Positions 1 through 6,092 of a stretch of DNA of 6,914 bases are shown piece by piece (within the stretch, counting starts at the first letter, position 1; every line of letters begins with the position of its first letter). The translations under genes were made by a program, and so were the position numbers. Source of the DNA: an uncultured Eubacteriales bacterium (GTDB lineage Bacteria > Bacillota > Clostridia > Oscillospirales > Acutalibacteraceae); contig ONUD01000027.1 of assembly GCA_900320925.1 (NCBI GenBank), positions 1-6,914 of the forward strand. Reading direction: 5' to 3'. The notes below the pieces were generated by a model. The model saw only the letters and a program-made list of their open reading frames with translations. It had not been told where the DNA came from and did no database searches.

Positions 1-500
1 AGATACTCATCGGTATCCGCTTTGGTAGGTGTACCGTCATACGTGGGAACCGTACCCTCCAAAACACTTTCGGTTTTCAGTTCTGTACCGTCCTCATTGA
101 GCCATGTGACCGTATAGACACCCATTTCTTTCAGCACCAGCGTCAGCATATTGGTGTCATCATTTACACTGCGGGAAGTGACTTTATAATTCTTTTGCAA
201 AGTCACGCTTTGTCCTGCACTGAGATAGTCATACGTGTCCGCACCCTCCAACGGCTGATAGGTAATGTCAGTTGTTGTAACGGCTGTGTCACTGTAGATA
301 GTTGTTCCTGCCGTCAGAATGTCGTCCACCTGAATGGAAGAAGCATTAACGGTTGCATTGTCCTGATAGACAACGGCATTGACCGTTTTTGTGCCGAAGT
401 TCAGCATATCTGCAACCGGTGACATGGGGGCAGATACCATCGTCAGCACAAGTGCCGCCGCTATGATTCTCCGCACAGCACGGCTGTGAGAGTCTTTCAT
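1..500 (-). CDS. Secreted surface protein with InlB/Flg_new-like repeat, N-terminal part (partial)
   Basis: An open frame runs leftward from ATG at 500-498 off the window edge, giving 166 residues with no stop. The start is fixed by AGGAGG at 514-509, 8 bases upstream. Residues 1-30 look like a signal peptide: Arg7, Arg10 and Arg11, then a hydrophobic core (about 12-24). Cleavage could follow Ala24 or the VNA at 40-42; I cannot decide. Residues 43-128 are Thr/Asp/Val-rich and look like a beta-rich extracellular region. From about 129 there is a repeat beginning YTVTWLNEDGTEL and continuing into a PTYDGTPTKA motif, typical of the InlB B-repeat (Flg_new, Listeria-Bacteroides repeat) of Gram-positive surface proteins. 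More repeats and a wall anchor or binding domain would be expected beyond the edge but are not seen. The ligand is unknown. Confidence 0.85.
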   Translation of the reverse strand, partial: MKDSHSRAVRRIIAAALVLTMVSAPMSPVADMLNFGTKTVNAVVYQDNATVNASSIQVDDILTAGTTIYSDTAVTTTDITYQPLEGADTYDYLSAGQSVTLQKNYKVTSRSVNDDTNMLTLVLKEMGVYTVTWLNEDGTELKTESVLEGTVPTYDGTPTKADTDEY

Positions 501-547
501 AAGTTATACCTCCTGTTTAAGATTTTGGAATACAACATTCCAAGCCT

Positions 548-580
548 ATTATACCATAACAATCTACATATGGTAGATTG
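548..580 (-). promoter_or_regulatory. Extended -10 promoter with inverted-repeat operator candidate for the surface protein gene
   Basis: Read leftward, 556-548 is TGGTATAAT, a perfect extended -10, placing the transcript start near 541, about 40 bases before the ATG. No recognisable -35 lies 16-18 bases upstream. Instead, an inverted repeat with 8-bp arms CAATCTAC (560-567) and GTAGATTG (573-580), separated by 5 bases, covers the -35 zone. A regulator bound there could activate or block this promoter. The promoter is well supported; the operator role is inferred from position and symmetry. Confidence 0.65.
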
Positions 581-703
581 TATTTTGTGTTTTTGAAAAA
601 TTTGTATGATTGGATGAATTTTAATCCTATAATTTAGTTTAATTGCACAAATTAGCAACTTAAAAAACGGCTTGGGGCATATTGGCAAATTTGCTGATTT
701 GTA

Positions 704-732
704 TTGAAAAAACCGTGCTGTTGTGGTAAAAT
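704..732 (+). promoter_or_regulatory. Promoter upstream of the Rpn-type pseudogene
   Basis: TTGAAA (704-709), a 17-base spacer and TAAAAT (727-732), with TG at 724-725 making an extended -10. It lies just ahead of AAGGAG (739-744). A 10-bp palindrome, GCAAATTTGC at 685-694, sits immediately upstream. The promoter appears intact although the gene it served is broken. Confidence 0.7.
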
Positions 733-752
733 TATCGTAAGGAGTGAGGGAT

Positions 753-1186
753 GTGGACGATTTTATCATGTCACCAAAGGTGGATTTCGCCTTTAAGGAA
801 CTGATGAGAAATGAAAAGGTTCGCAAAGGCTTTTTAAGTGCCGTGCTGAACATTGAGCCTGAACAAATCAAAAAGACAGTCTTGCTGAATACCAAATATG
901 TCGGCATGGGCGGACAGAAGTACCTTTTATGTATCAAAAATGATTGTCGAGCAGGTCGGTATCGACAAAAAGTACAGCAATATCAAAAAATGCATCGGTA
1001 TCAACATTCTGGATTTTCGCTATATCAACCAAACACAGCGTTTCCATACGGTGTATCACTTGCGTGAGGATACCGAGCATATTAAGTACACGGATATTGA
1101 TGTTATCCAAAAAGCATTCGGGGCAGTATGATAGGGACGATCTGAAAATCAGTGCCGACCAAGAGAAGCGTCTTGTTGATACTTGA
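753..1186 (+). pseudogene. Decayed Rpn-family PD-(D/E)XK nuclease/transposase relative
   Basis: Fragments of one protein family lie in three frames. Fragment 1 (753 to about 897) starts at a GTG 8 bases after AAGGAG (ATG 768 is an alternative) and reads MSPKVDFAFKELMRNEKVRK through LLNTK, the usual N-terminus of the Rpn/PDDEXK_2 family. Fragment 2 (898-1131, shifted frame) resumes at WADRSTFYVSKM and runs through KKCIGINILDF and YHLREDTEHIKYTD, which follow the catalytic core in intact members. The segment normally between them, with the catalytic Asp and the E-x-Q/K strand, is absent, so an internal deletion is likely. Another segment seems lost near 1098-1105, before VIQKAF. Fragment 3 (about 1129-1186, third frame) reads DDLKISADQEKRL, like the family's C-terminal helices. 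About 145 codons remain, roughly half the family's usual length as I recall it. No nuclease activity is expected. No flanking repeats or target duplication were found. Confidence 0.8.
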
Positions 1187-1211
1187 TAAGCAAAGGTGAT
1201 TGTGTTACAAT
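1183..1211 (+). promoter_or_regulatory. Promoter of the hisH-hisF unit
   Basis: TTGATA (1183-1188), a 17-base spacer and TACAAT (1206-1211), with TG at 1203-1204 giving an extended -10. A second TTGATA lies at 1176-1181. Transcription would start near 1218, leaving a leader of only about 27 bases, too short for attenuation or a riboswitch. The -35 box shares bases with the last codon and stop of the preceding pseudogene. Confidence 0.75.
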
Positions 1212-1244
1212 CGTGATGAAATCTGATAAGGAAGTGGAAAGAAT

Positions 1245-1865
1245 ATGATTGCTGTAATCGACTACGGTGCCGGCAACCTGCAAAGTGTTGTCAAGGCACT
1301 GCACTATATCGGCTGTGACTGTACGGTGACGAATGAAAAAAAGGAGATTTGTCGTGCAGACGGAGCTATTTTGCCGGGGGTAGGGTCTTTTGCTGATGCG
1401 ATGGACTGCATGAGAACATCGGGAGCAGAGGAAGCCGTGCTGGAGTTTATCAAAAGCGGCAAGCCGTTTTTAGGCATTTGTCTGGGCTTGCAGCTTTTGT
1501 TTGAGGGCAGCGAAGAAAGCCCCGGTGTCAAGGGTCTGGGACTGCTCAAGGGCAGTATTACCAAAATCCCGCACCAAAACCATACCCTGAAAATCCCCCA
1601 TATGGGCTGGAACTCGCTGGACATCTTGCAGGAGGACGGCATTTTCAAAGGGATTCCTCAGGAAGCCTATGTTTACTTTGTGCATTCGTACTTTCTCAAG
1701 GCGGAAAGCGAAGCTATTGTTGCGGCAAGAACCCATTACGGTGTTGCCATTGATGCGGCGGTGCAGTACAAGAATATTTTTGCGACCCAGTTCCACCCTG
1801 AAAAAAGCGGTGCAGTGGGATTGCAGATACTGCGGAATTTTGCCGCCATCACGGGAGGGAATTGA
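1245..1865 (+). CDS. hisH: Imidazole glycerol phosphate synthase, glutaminase subunit HisH
   Basis: HisH hydrolyses glutamine and passes ammonia to HisF for the fifth step of histidine synthesis, in the cytoplasm. The 206 residues match the normal family length. Visible class I amidotransferase motifs are the N-terminal VIDYGAGNLQSV, the PGVGSF oxyanion-strand motif (44-49), the nucleophile elbow GICLGLQ with Cys79, KIPHMGWN (116-123), YFVHSYF (144-150), and QFHPEKS with His184 and Glu186, completing the Cys-His-Glu triad. The ATG at 1245 is preceded by AAGGAA (1228-1233) and GGAAAG (1236-1241). The stop lies 2 bases before the hisF start, so the two subunits are probably translationally coupled. 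No hisB or hisA lies beside it, unlike in a full his operon. Confidence 0.97.
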   Translation: MIAVIDYGAGNLQSVVKALHYIGCDCTVTNEKKEICRADGAILPGVGSFADAMDCMRTSGAEEAVLEFIKSGKPFLGICLGLQLLFEGSEESPGVKGLGLLKGSITKIPHQNHTLKIPHMGWNSLDILQEDGIFKGIPQEAYVYFVHSYFLKAESEAIVAARTHYGVAIDAAVQYKNIFATQFHPEKSGAVGLQILRNFAAITGGN

Positions 1866-1867
1866 CC

Positions 1868-2629
1868 ATGTATGCAAAAAGAATCATACCGTGCCTTGAT
1901 GTGAAGGACGGCAGGGTCGTCAAAGGAACCAGCTTTGTCAATTTAAGAGATGCCGGCGATCCCGTGGAATGTGCAAAGGTATATGACAAAGAGGGAGCCG
2001 ATGAACTGGTACTGCTGGATATCACGGCTTCCAGTGATGCACGGAATATCATGATTGATATTGTGACAGCCGTAGCGGATTGTGTGTTCATTCCCTTTAC
2101 GGTGGGAGGAGGCATCCGCACCGTGGAGGACTTTACTGCCATCCTGCGGGCGGGTGCTGACAAGGTTTCGGTAAACTCTGCCGCCGTGCATCGTCCTGAA
2201 ATTATCAATGAAGCTGCCTATAAATTCGGCAGTCAGTGTGTGGTGACTGCCATTGATGCCAAACGCCGCAGTGATGCCAGCGGTTGGGATGTGTTTATCA
2301 ACGGCGGGCGTATCAATACAGGCAAGGATGCGGTGCAGTGGGCAGTAGAAGCAGAAAAGCGTGGGGCAGGAGAGATTCTTTTGACCAGCATGGATTGTGA
2401 CGGTGTGAAGAACGGCTATGACTTGGCACTGACAAGAGCCGTTTCGGAGAATGTCGGGATTCCCGTGATTGCATCGGGCGGTGCCGGGGCATTGGCACAT
2501 TTTTCGGATGCCTTTACCATTGGCAAGGCAGATGCTGTTTTAGCGGCTTCCCTGTTCCACTTCGGTGAAATTTCCATCGGTGAACTGAAGCACTATCTTG
2601 ACAGTCAGCAGATTCCTGTCAGAAAGTAA
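1868..2629 (+). CDS. hisF: Imidazole glycerol phosphate synthase, cyclase subunit HisF
   Basis: HisF is a TIM-barrel enzyme that uses ammonia from HisH to convert PRFAR to imidazole glycerol phosphate and AICAR, linking histidine with purine synthesis. The protein is 253 residues, full length. It begins MYAKRIIPCLDV, with catalytic Asp11, and has the second catalytic acid at Asp130 (VVTAIDAKR). Phosphate-binding motifs include GGGIRTVED (80-88), VNSAAVHRP (about 102-110), the TSMDCDGVKNGYD stretch and VIASGGAG. An upstream in-frame TTG at 1862 lies only 2 bases from the GGGAGGG site (1853-1859). The ATG at 1868 is 8 bases away and gives the canonical N-terminus, so it is chosen. No terminator is visible before the next gene, 17 bases downstream. 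Confidence 0.97.
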   Translation: MYAKRIIPCLDVKDGRVVKGTSFVNLRDAGDPVECAKVYDKEGADELVLLDITASSDARNIMIDIVTAVADCVFIPFTVGGGIRTVEDFTAILRAGADKVSVNSAAVHRPEIINEAAYKFGSQCVVTAIDAKRRSDASGWDVFINGGRINTGKDAVQWAVEAEKRGAGEILLTSMDCDGVKNGYDLALTRAVSENVGIPVIASGGAGALAHFSDAFTIGKADAVLAASLFHFGEISIGELKHYLDSQQIPVRK

Positions 2630-2646
2630 CATGGGAGGATGAAGGA

Positions 2647-2754
2647 ATGTTCAAAAGAAGAAAAATGATAATCAGAGTGGTCAGTATTGTGTTGTGTGTG
2701 ATGATGGTACTGGGAGTTTTTTCGGTACTGCTGTATACGATTGGCGGATTTTAA
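2647..2754 (+). CDS. Small single-pass membrane protein (35 residues), unknown function
   Basis: A short frame from ATG 2647 to TAA 2754, preceded by GGGAGGA (2633-2639) at a 7-base distance, one of the better binding sites in the window. The product starts MFKRRKMIIR, a strongly basic head, followed by a hydrophobic stretch of about 20 residues (about 10-31, rich in Val, Leu, Met and Ile) and a short TIGGF tail. This predicts one membrane helix with the basic end in the cytoplasm. It sits 17 bases after hisF, and its stop overlaps the AAGGAG site of the ABC ATPase gene, so coupling to that gene is likely. It could be an accessory subunit of the transporter, a small regulatory membrane protein or a secreted hydrophobic peptide. 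I do not recognise a named family. Expression is well supported, function is not. Confidence 0.72.
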   Translation: MFKRRKMIIRVVSIVLCVMMVLGVFSVLLYTIGGF

Positions 2755-2768
2755 GGAGTGTGAGAAGC

Positions 2769-3674
2769 ATGGATGAATTGGTATTGCAGACAAAGGGTCT
2801 TACCAAAAAATTCGGCAAAAAAATCGTGGTCAATGACCTGAGCCTGAATATCAGAAAAGGGGATATTTACGGTTTTATCGGACCCAACGGTGCCGGCAAG
2901 ACAACGGTGATGAAAGTGATATTAGGGTTGCTGTTCCCGAATGGGGGAGAGGTGAAGCTGTTTGGGGAAAATCAAAACCTCAAAAACCTCAGAAGAGTAG
3001 GGTCGCTGATTGAATCTCCGGGACTGTACGGCAACTGCTCGGCATTTGAGAATATGAAGCGGTTTGCCATTTTGAGCGGCGGCACCGATGCACAGATTCA
3101 TGAAATACTGGATTTGGTGGGACTGAAAGATGCAACCTACAAAAAAGTGAAAACATTCTCTCTGGGGATGAAACAGCGGTTAGGGATTGCCGTGGCACTG
3201 CTGGGTGATCCCGAACTGCTGGTACTGGACGAGCCTGTCAACGGTCTGGATCCCATGGGCATGAAAATGGTCAGGGATATTATCCTGCGGGTCAATCAGG
3301 AAAGAGGTGTCACCTTCTTTATTTCCAGTCACCTGCTGGGAGAACTGGAAAAAATTTCGACCAGATACGGGATTATTCAATACGGTGTGCTGACAGAGGA
3401 AATCAGTGCGGAAAAACTGGCACAAAAATGCCGGAAAAGTATCCTCCTTACTTGCAGCGAGCCTGAAAAAGCAGCAAAAATCATCACCGAGCAGATGCAG
3501 ATACCTGAAATTTATATCAAGGAACATACACTGAATATCATAGCCGATATTGCCCGTTCTGCGGAAATCAATACCAAACTGGTCAGTGAGGGAATTGCCG
3601 TATCGGAGCTGACGGTGATGAGTGTCAGCTACGAGGATTATTTCCTCCAGAAGATGGGACCGGTGAATGTATGA
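2769..3674 (+). CDS. ABC transporter ATP-binding protein, BcrA/LanF type
   Basis: This is the nucleotide-binding subunit of an ABC-2 transporter (301 residues), powering the permease encoded next. Walker A is GPNGAGKTT (38-46), the signature is SLGMKQ (131-136), and Walker B with the catalytic acid is LLVLDEP (Asp154, Glu155), followed by the D-loop NGLDP and switch His188 (SSHLL). The Q-loop position carries Glu82 (LIESPGLYGN), the E-loop variant described for lantibiotic-immunity (LanF) ATPases and shared by bacitracin-type relatives. After about residue 215 comes the poorly conserved C-terminal region found in this group. ATG 2769 follows AAGGAG (2753-2758) by 10 bases. The same frame stays open back to ATG 2694, but that extension overlaps the small gene and lacks a binding site. 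Peptide-antibiotic resistance or peptide export is plausible; the substrate is unknown. Confidence 0.92.
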   Translation: MDELVLQTKGLTKKFGKKIVVNDLSLNIRKGDIYGFIGPNGAGKTTVMKVILGLLFPNGGEVKLFGENQNLKNLRRVGSLIESPGLYGNCSAFENMKRFAILSGGTDAQIHEILDLVGLKDATYKKVKTFSLGMKQRLGIAVALLGDPELLVLDEPVNGLDPMGMKMVRDIILRVNQERGVTFFISSHLLGELEKISTRYGIIQYGVLTEEISAEKLAQKCRKSILLTCSEPEKAAKIITEQMQIPEIYIKEHTLNIIADIARSAEINTKLVSEGIAVSELTVMSVSYEDYFLQKMGPVNV

Positions 3675-3693
3675 GAAAGGATGGGGAAGAGTC

Positions 3694-4530
3694 ATGAAAA
3701 ATATGTTTCGGTTTCAGTTGAGGAGACTGCTGAGAAAACCAAGCTTCTATGTATGCTTCGGTTTGTGCCTTGCCTTTACGGTTCTGGTGATTCTGGCACA
3801 AAAGGCAACATTTGATACAATGGGGGATCTGCGGGAATGGCTGTCACCCGATGACCTGCAAACACAGTTCATGCAGACCTTTTCACCGCAGTTATTGTCA
3901 CTGAATATTTTTGGCAGTACCATGCTGCCGCTGCTGCTGGCGGTGTTTTCGGGCATCTATATCTGCGAAGACAGGGTCAGGGGTACCATTAAAAACATCT
4001 ATGCCAGAGGTTATTCCCGAACCAGTGTGTTTCTTTCCAAGTTCATTGTATCGACCTGTATTGCGTGCGGGGTCTATCTTCTGACGGTGCTGATAGCCTA
4101 CCTGTCGGGAATGGTGATTTGTGCCACCTCATCGTACCGTGCCGCCATGCTGACAGTTGACGGCTACTGGCTGCTGGTACTGGGCAGGATGGCAGCGGTA
4201 CTGGCACTGAATGCATTTTATTTTATGCTGTCGGAACTGATTGGCACAACGGGCTTTTCCATTGCCGCCAACATTTTTGCACCGGGCTTTATCAGTACCA
4301 TTGTATTGGCGATAATCGGCATTGCTGCCCTCGTGATGCAGGATAACACGTTTTCCTCGAATGCCATGACAGTGTATGAATACTGGGTCTATAACCTTGC
4401 CACCAGCGGCTTTGAGGTAGACATGGACTGGTGGGACTACATCGGTCACTTAGTGGCATCGGTGGTCTATTTTGCAGGATTCGGCATTCTGGGCTGGCTG
4501 ATTGTCAAGAAAAAACAGGTCAAAAACTGA
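3694..4530 (+). CDS. ABC-2 type transporter permease
   Basis: This membrane subunit (278 residues) pairs with the preceding ATPase. Six hydrophobic segments are visible at about 17-36, 72-91, 116-143, 158-185, 192-215 and 249-271. The basic N-terminus (FRFQLRRLLRKPSFY) and the loop after segment 2, containing VRGTIKNIYARGYSRT, are typical of ABC-2/BcrB-like permeases, where this loop contacts the ATPase. A Trp/Asp-rich loop (about 216-248, including DMDWWDY) precedes the last helix. ATG 3694 is chosen because it gives the usual MKNMFRFQLRR start and follows AAGGA/GGGGAAG bases. ATG 3667 would overlap the ATPase gene by 8 bases and has no binding site. One permease gene per ATPase suggests a homodimer, as in BcrAB, instead of the two-permease LanFEG layout. 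The substrate is unknown. Confidence 0.9.
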   Translation: MKNMFRFQLRRLLRKPSFYVCFGLCLAFTVLVILAQKATFDTMGDLREWLSPDDLQTQFMQTFSPQLLSLNIFGSTMLPLLLAVFSGIYICEDRVRGTIKNIYARGYSRTSVFLSKFIVSTCIACGVYLLTVLIAYLSGMVICATSSYRAAMLTVDGYWLLVLGRMAAVLALNAFYFMLSELIGTTGFSIAANIFAPGFISTIVLAIIGIAALVMQDNTFSSNAMTVYEYWVYNLATSGFEVDMDWWDYIGHLVASVVYFAGFGILGWLIVKKKQVKN

Positions 4531-4535
4531 CAGGC

Positions 4536-4576
4536 AAAAGCGTCTATGCTCTCAAACAGGGGATAGATGCTTTTTT
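4536..4576 (+). terminator. Intrinsic terminator after the ABC permease
   Basis: Arms 4536-4547 (AAAAGCGTCTAT) and 4563-4574 (ATAGATGCTTTT) pair over 12 positions with one G-U, around a 15-base loop, and end in six Ts (4571-4576). It lies 5 bases after the permease stop and closes the hisH-to-permease unit. Confidence 0.85.
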
Positions 4577-4622
4577 GTTGATTTAGCCAAAAAAATGCAT
4601 AAAAATTACTGCAAAATTCATC

Positions 4623-4651
4623 TATACTTTATGGAAAAAGAGTAGTATAAT
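4623..4651 (+). promoter_or_regulatory. Probable promoter of the phosphotransferase gene
   Basis: A perfect TATAAT lies at 4646-4651 in an AT-rich gap after the terminator. The best-spaced -35 (4623-4628, TATACT) is poor. A second TATAAT at 4663-4668 also lacks a -35 partner. A promoter is needed here because the upstream unit terminates at 4576, but the exact box is uncertain. Confidence 0.45.
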
Positions 4652-4689
4652 AAGAATCGGTTTATAATGTTCCTGAAAGGAGAAGATAG

Positions 4690-5436
4690 ATGATGGAAGT
4701 GATTTCCACAAGAAAAGAAAAAGTAATCTACCGTGACGGTGACAATGCCGTGAAGCTGTTTTCGGAGAAGTTCCCGAAGTCTGACATCCTCAATGAAGCA
4801 CTCAACCAGTCCAGAGTGGAAGAAACAGGTCTGCCGATTCCTGCTTTGAAAGCGGTATCCGTGATTAACGGTCAGTGGGCGATTACCATGGAGTACGTGG
4901 AGGGCAAGACCCTTGCACAAATCATGCAGGAAGATCCTGCCCATCTTGACCAATATATGGAACAGTTCGTTGACCTGCAAATTGAGGTGCAAAGCAAAAA
5001 AGCTCCCCTGCTCAATAAACTCAAGGACAAGATGAACAGGAAAATCTCCAGTCTTGGCAATATCATTGATGCGACAACCAGATATGAGCTTCATACCCGT
5101 CTGGAAAGTATGCCGAAACACAACAAGGTCTGTCACGGGGACTTTAATCCCAGCAATATTATTATTGACCCTGACGGAAATCCGCATATTATCGACTGGT
5201 CCCATGCGACGCAGGGCAATGCGGCGGCTGATGCGGCAAGAACCTACCTGCTGTTTGCCCTGAAAGACAAAGAGCTGGCTGACAAGTATCTGAACTTGTT
5301 CTGCCAAAAGACCGATACCGCCAAACAGTATGTACAGCAGTGGCTTCCGATTGTGGCTGCTTCCCAGATGGTCAAGAAGATCGAGGGAGAAGAGGAATTT
5401 CTGAAAAGCTGGGTCGATGTGGTGGACTATCAGTAA
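4690..5436 (+). CDS. APH/choline-kinase-like phosphotransferase, substrate unknown
   Basis: A 248-residue kinase-fold protein of the aminoglycoside phosphotransferase (APH) superfamily. A beta-strand lysine is seen in NAVKLF (Lys22) and a helix glutamate in LNEAL (Glu36). The hinge reads ITMEYVEGKTL (65-75). The catalytic loop is HGDFNPSN, with Asp151 and Asn156, and the metal-binding equivalent of DFG is IIDW, with Asp169. It is followed by NAAADAARTYLL, a common APH-family motif. The ATP-binding and catalytic parts appear complete, so an active kinase is expected, but the substrate-binding helices are short. Such chromosomal proteins usually act on small metabolites, and drug resistance should not be assumed. 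AAGGAGA (4677-4683) lies 7 bases before ATG 4690; ATG 4693 is equally possible. It is a single-gene unit between two terminators. Confidence 0.88.
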   Translation: MMEVISTRKEKVIYRDGDNAVKLFSEKFPKSDILNEALNQSRVEETGLPIPALKAVSVINGQWAITMEYVEGKTLAQIMQEDPAHLDQYMEQFVDLQIEVQSKKAPLLNKLKDKMNRKISSLGNIIDATTRYELHTRLESMPKHNKVCHGDFNPSNIIIDPDGNPHIIDWSHATQGNAAADAARTYLLFALKDKELADKYLNLFCQKTDTAKQYVQQWLPIVAASQMVKKIEGEEEFLKSWVDVVDYQ

Positions 5437-5442
5437 ATCATC

Positions 5443-5471
5443 AAAGGCTGCCGGTGACCGGCAGCCTTTTT
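5443..5471 (+). terminator. Strong intrinsic terminator between convergent genes
   Basis: Arms 5443-5454 (AAAGGCTGCCGG) and 5458-5469 (CCGGCAGCCTTT) are perfectly complementary around a 3-base loop, with T5467-T5471 as the tail. On the other strand the hairpin is followed by TTT and AT-rich bases, so it may also terminate the convergent gene ending at 5471, less efficiently. Confidence 0.92.
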
Positions 5472-6058
5472 CATGCTTCTTGACGCTTGATATGGAGGAA
5501 TTTCTTTTTCAGCTCGACTGACAGGTACGGCTGTATCATGCCAAGTGTCCTGTCATCGGGGGTAAACAGCAGCAAGGCGTGTTTTTGCTTGACCTTGTCG
5601 TGGATGAGCATATAGTAGGTATCCTCTCTCATGTCATCCCCTGATGCGTGCAGTACCAAATCATACTTTGAAGTGTCAACGGCCTTTTCGCCCGTTTCAG
5701 GATTCACGAACTTGCCAATATCGTCAATGGCCTTGACATCAAACACCGTCAGTCTTTTGCGTCTGGACTTGCCCTTGATGCGGTCAATCCGCATTTCTCC
5801 CACCACAAACGTGTATTCATACTCCACGCCTGCATTCTTGATGATATACCATATCAGGTAAATGCCTAATCCCAGACATAAGAAGGCAATCGGCAGGAAC
5901 CAGTTGAATGTTCCCGAAAGATACACGCTGACCACCATGACCAATACAATCACTACCAATCCGATAAGGATAGCAGACATTCTGGAGGGGGACATTTTTC
6001 TTTTGACAATCTGCTCGGAATAATTGCCCATTTTTCCGACTTGCATAACCTGTTCCAT
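5471..6058 (-). CDS. Two-helix membrane protein with cytoplasmic C-terminal domain
   Basis: A 195-residue protein. The N-terminus (YSEQIVKRKMSPSR) is basic and cytoplasmic, followed by two hydrophobic helices (about 27-48 and 53-73). A soluble domain of about 120 residues comes next, opening GVEYEYTFVVGEMRIDRIKG, then the basic stretch KSRRKRL and a run of alternating strands. The two-helix plus strand-rich layout resembles bacterial PH-like membrane proteins and a Bacillota family I recall as DUF6106, which I cannot verify here. Function is unknown. The frame extends upstream to an ATG at 6121, but the promoter -10 (6098-6093) lies inside that extension. ATG 6058 is therefore chosen, 11 bases after AAAGGAG (6076-6070); ATG 6046 is an alternative. 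It is a single-gene unit, divergent from the aroF leader. Confidence 0.82.
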   Translation of the reverse strand: MEQVMQVGKMGNYSEQIVKRKMSPSRMSAILIGLVVIVLVMVVSVYLSGTFNWFLPIAFLCLGLGIYLIWYIIKNAGVEYEYTFVVGEMRIDRIKGKSRRKRLTVFDVKAIDDIGKFVNPETGEKAVDTSKYDLVLHASGDDMREDTYYMLIHDKVKQKHALLLFTPDDRTLGMIQPYLSVELKKKFLHIKRQEA

Positions 6059-6092
6059 TGTCTTTTCGACTCCTTTTACAAATTTCTTATTC

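Noticed and set aside
195..422. Plus-strand frame inside the surface protein gene
   Set aside because: Cys-rich translation without a binding site. The minus strand has a signal peptide, a repeat domain and AGGAGG.
1141..1160. Terminator hairpin before the hisH promoter (CTGA/TCAG at 1142-1152)
   Set aside because: Only 4 bp with a 3-base loop and no T run. It is too weak to end transcription.
753..1186. Active transposase or intact mobile element
   Set aside because: The coding remnant is in three frames without its catalytic core. No terminal inverted repeats or target-site duplication could be found around it.
2694..2768. N-terminal extension of the ABC ATPase to ATG 2694
   Set aside because: It overlaps the small membrane protein gene, has no binding site and adds residues foreign to the family. 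The family N-terminus begins at ATG 2769.
4618..5307. Long minus-strand frame (229 codons) opposite the phosphotransferase gene
   Set aside because: The plus strand carries complete kinase motifs with a binding site and terminator. The antisense translation has no recognisable features.
4690..5436. Aminoglycoside resistance gene
   Set aside because: Only fold-level motifs are shared. The protein is shorter than typical APH resistance enzymes, and there is no mobile or resistance context.
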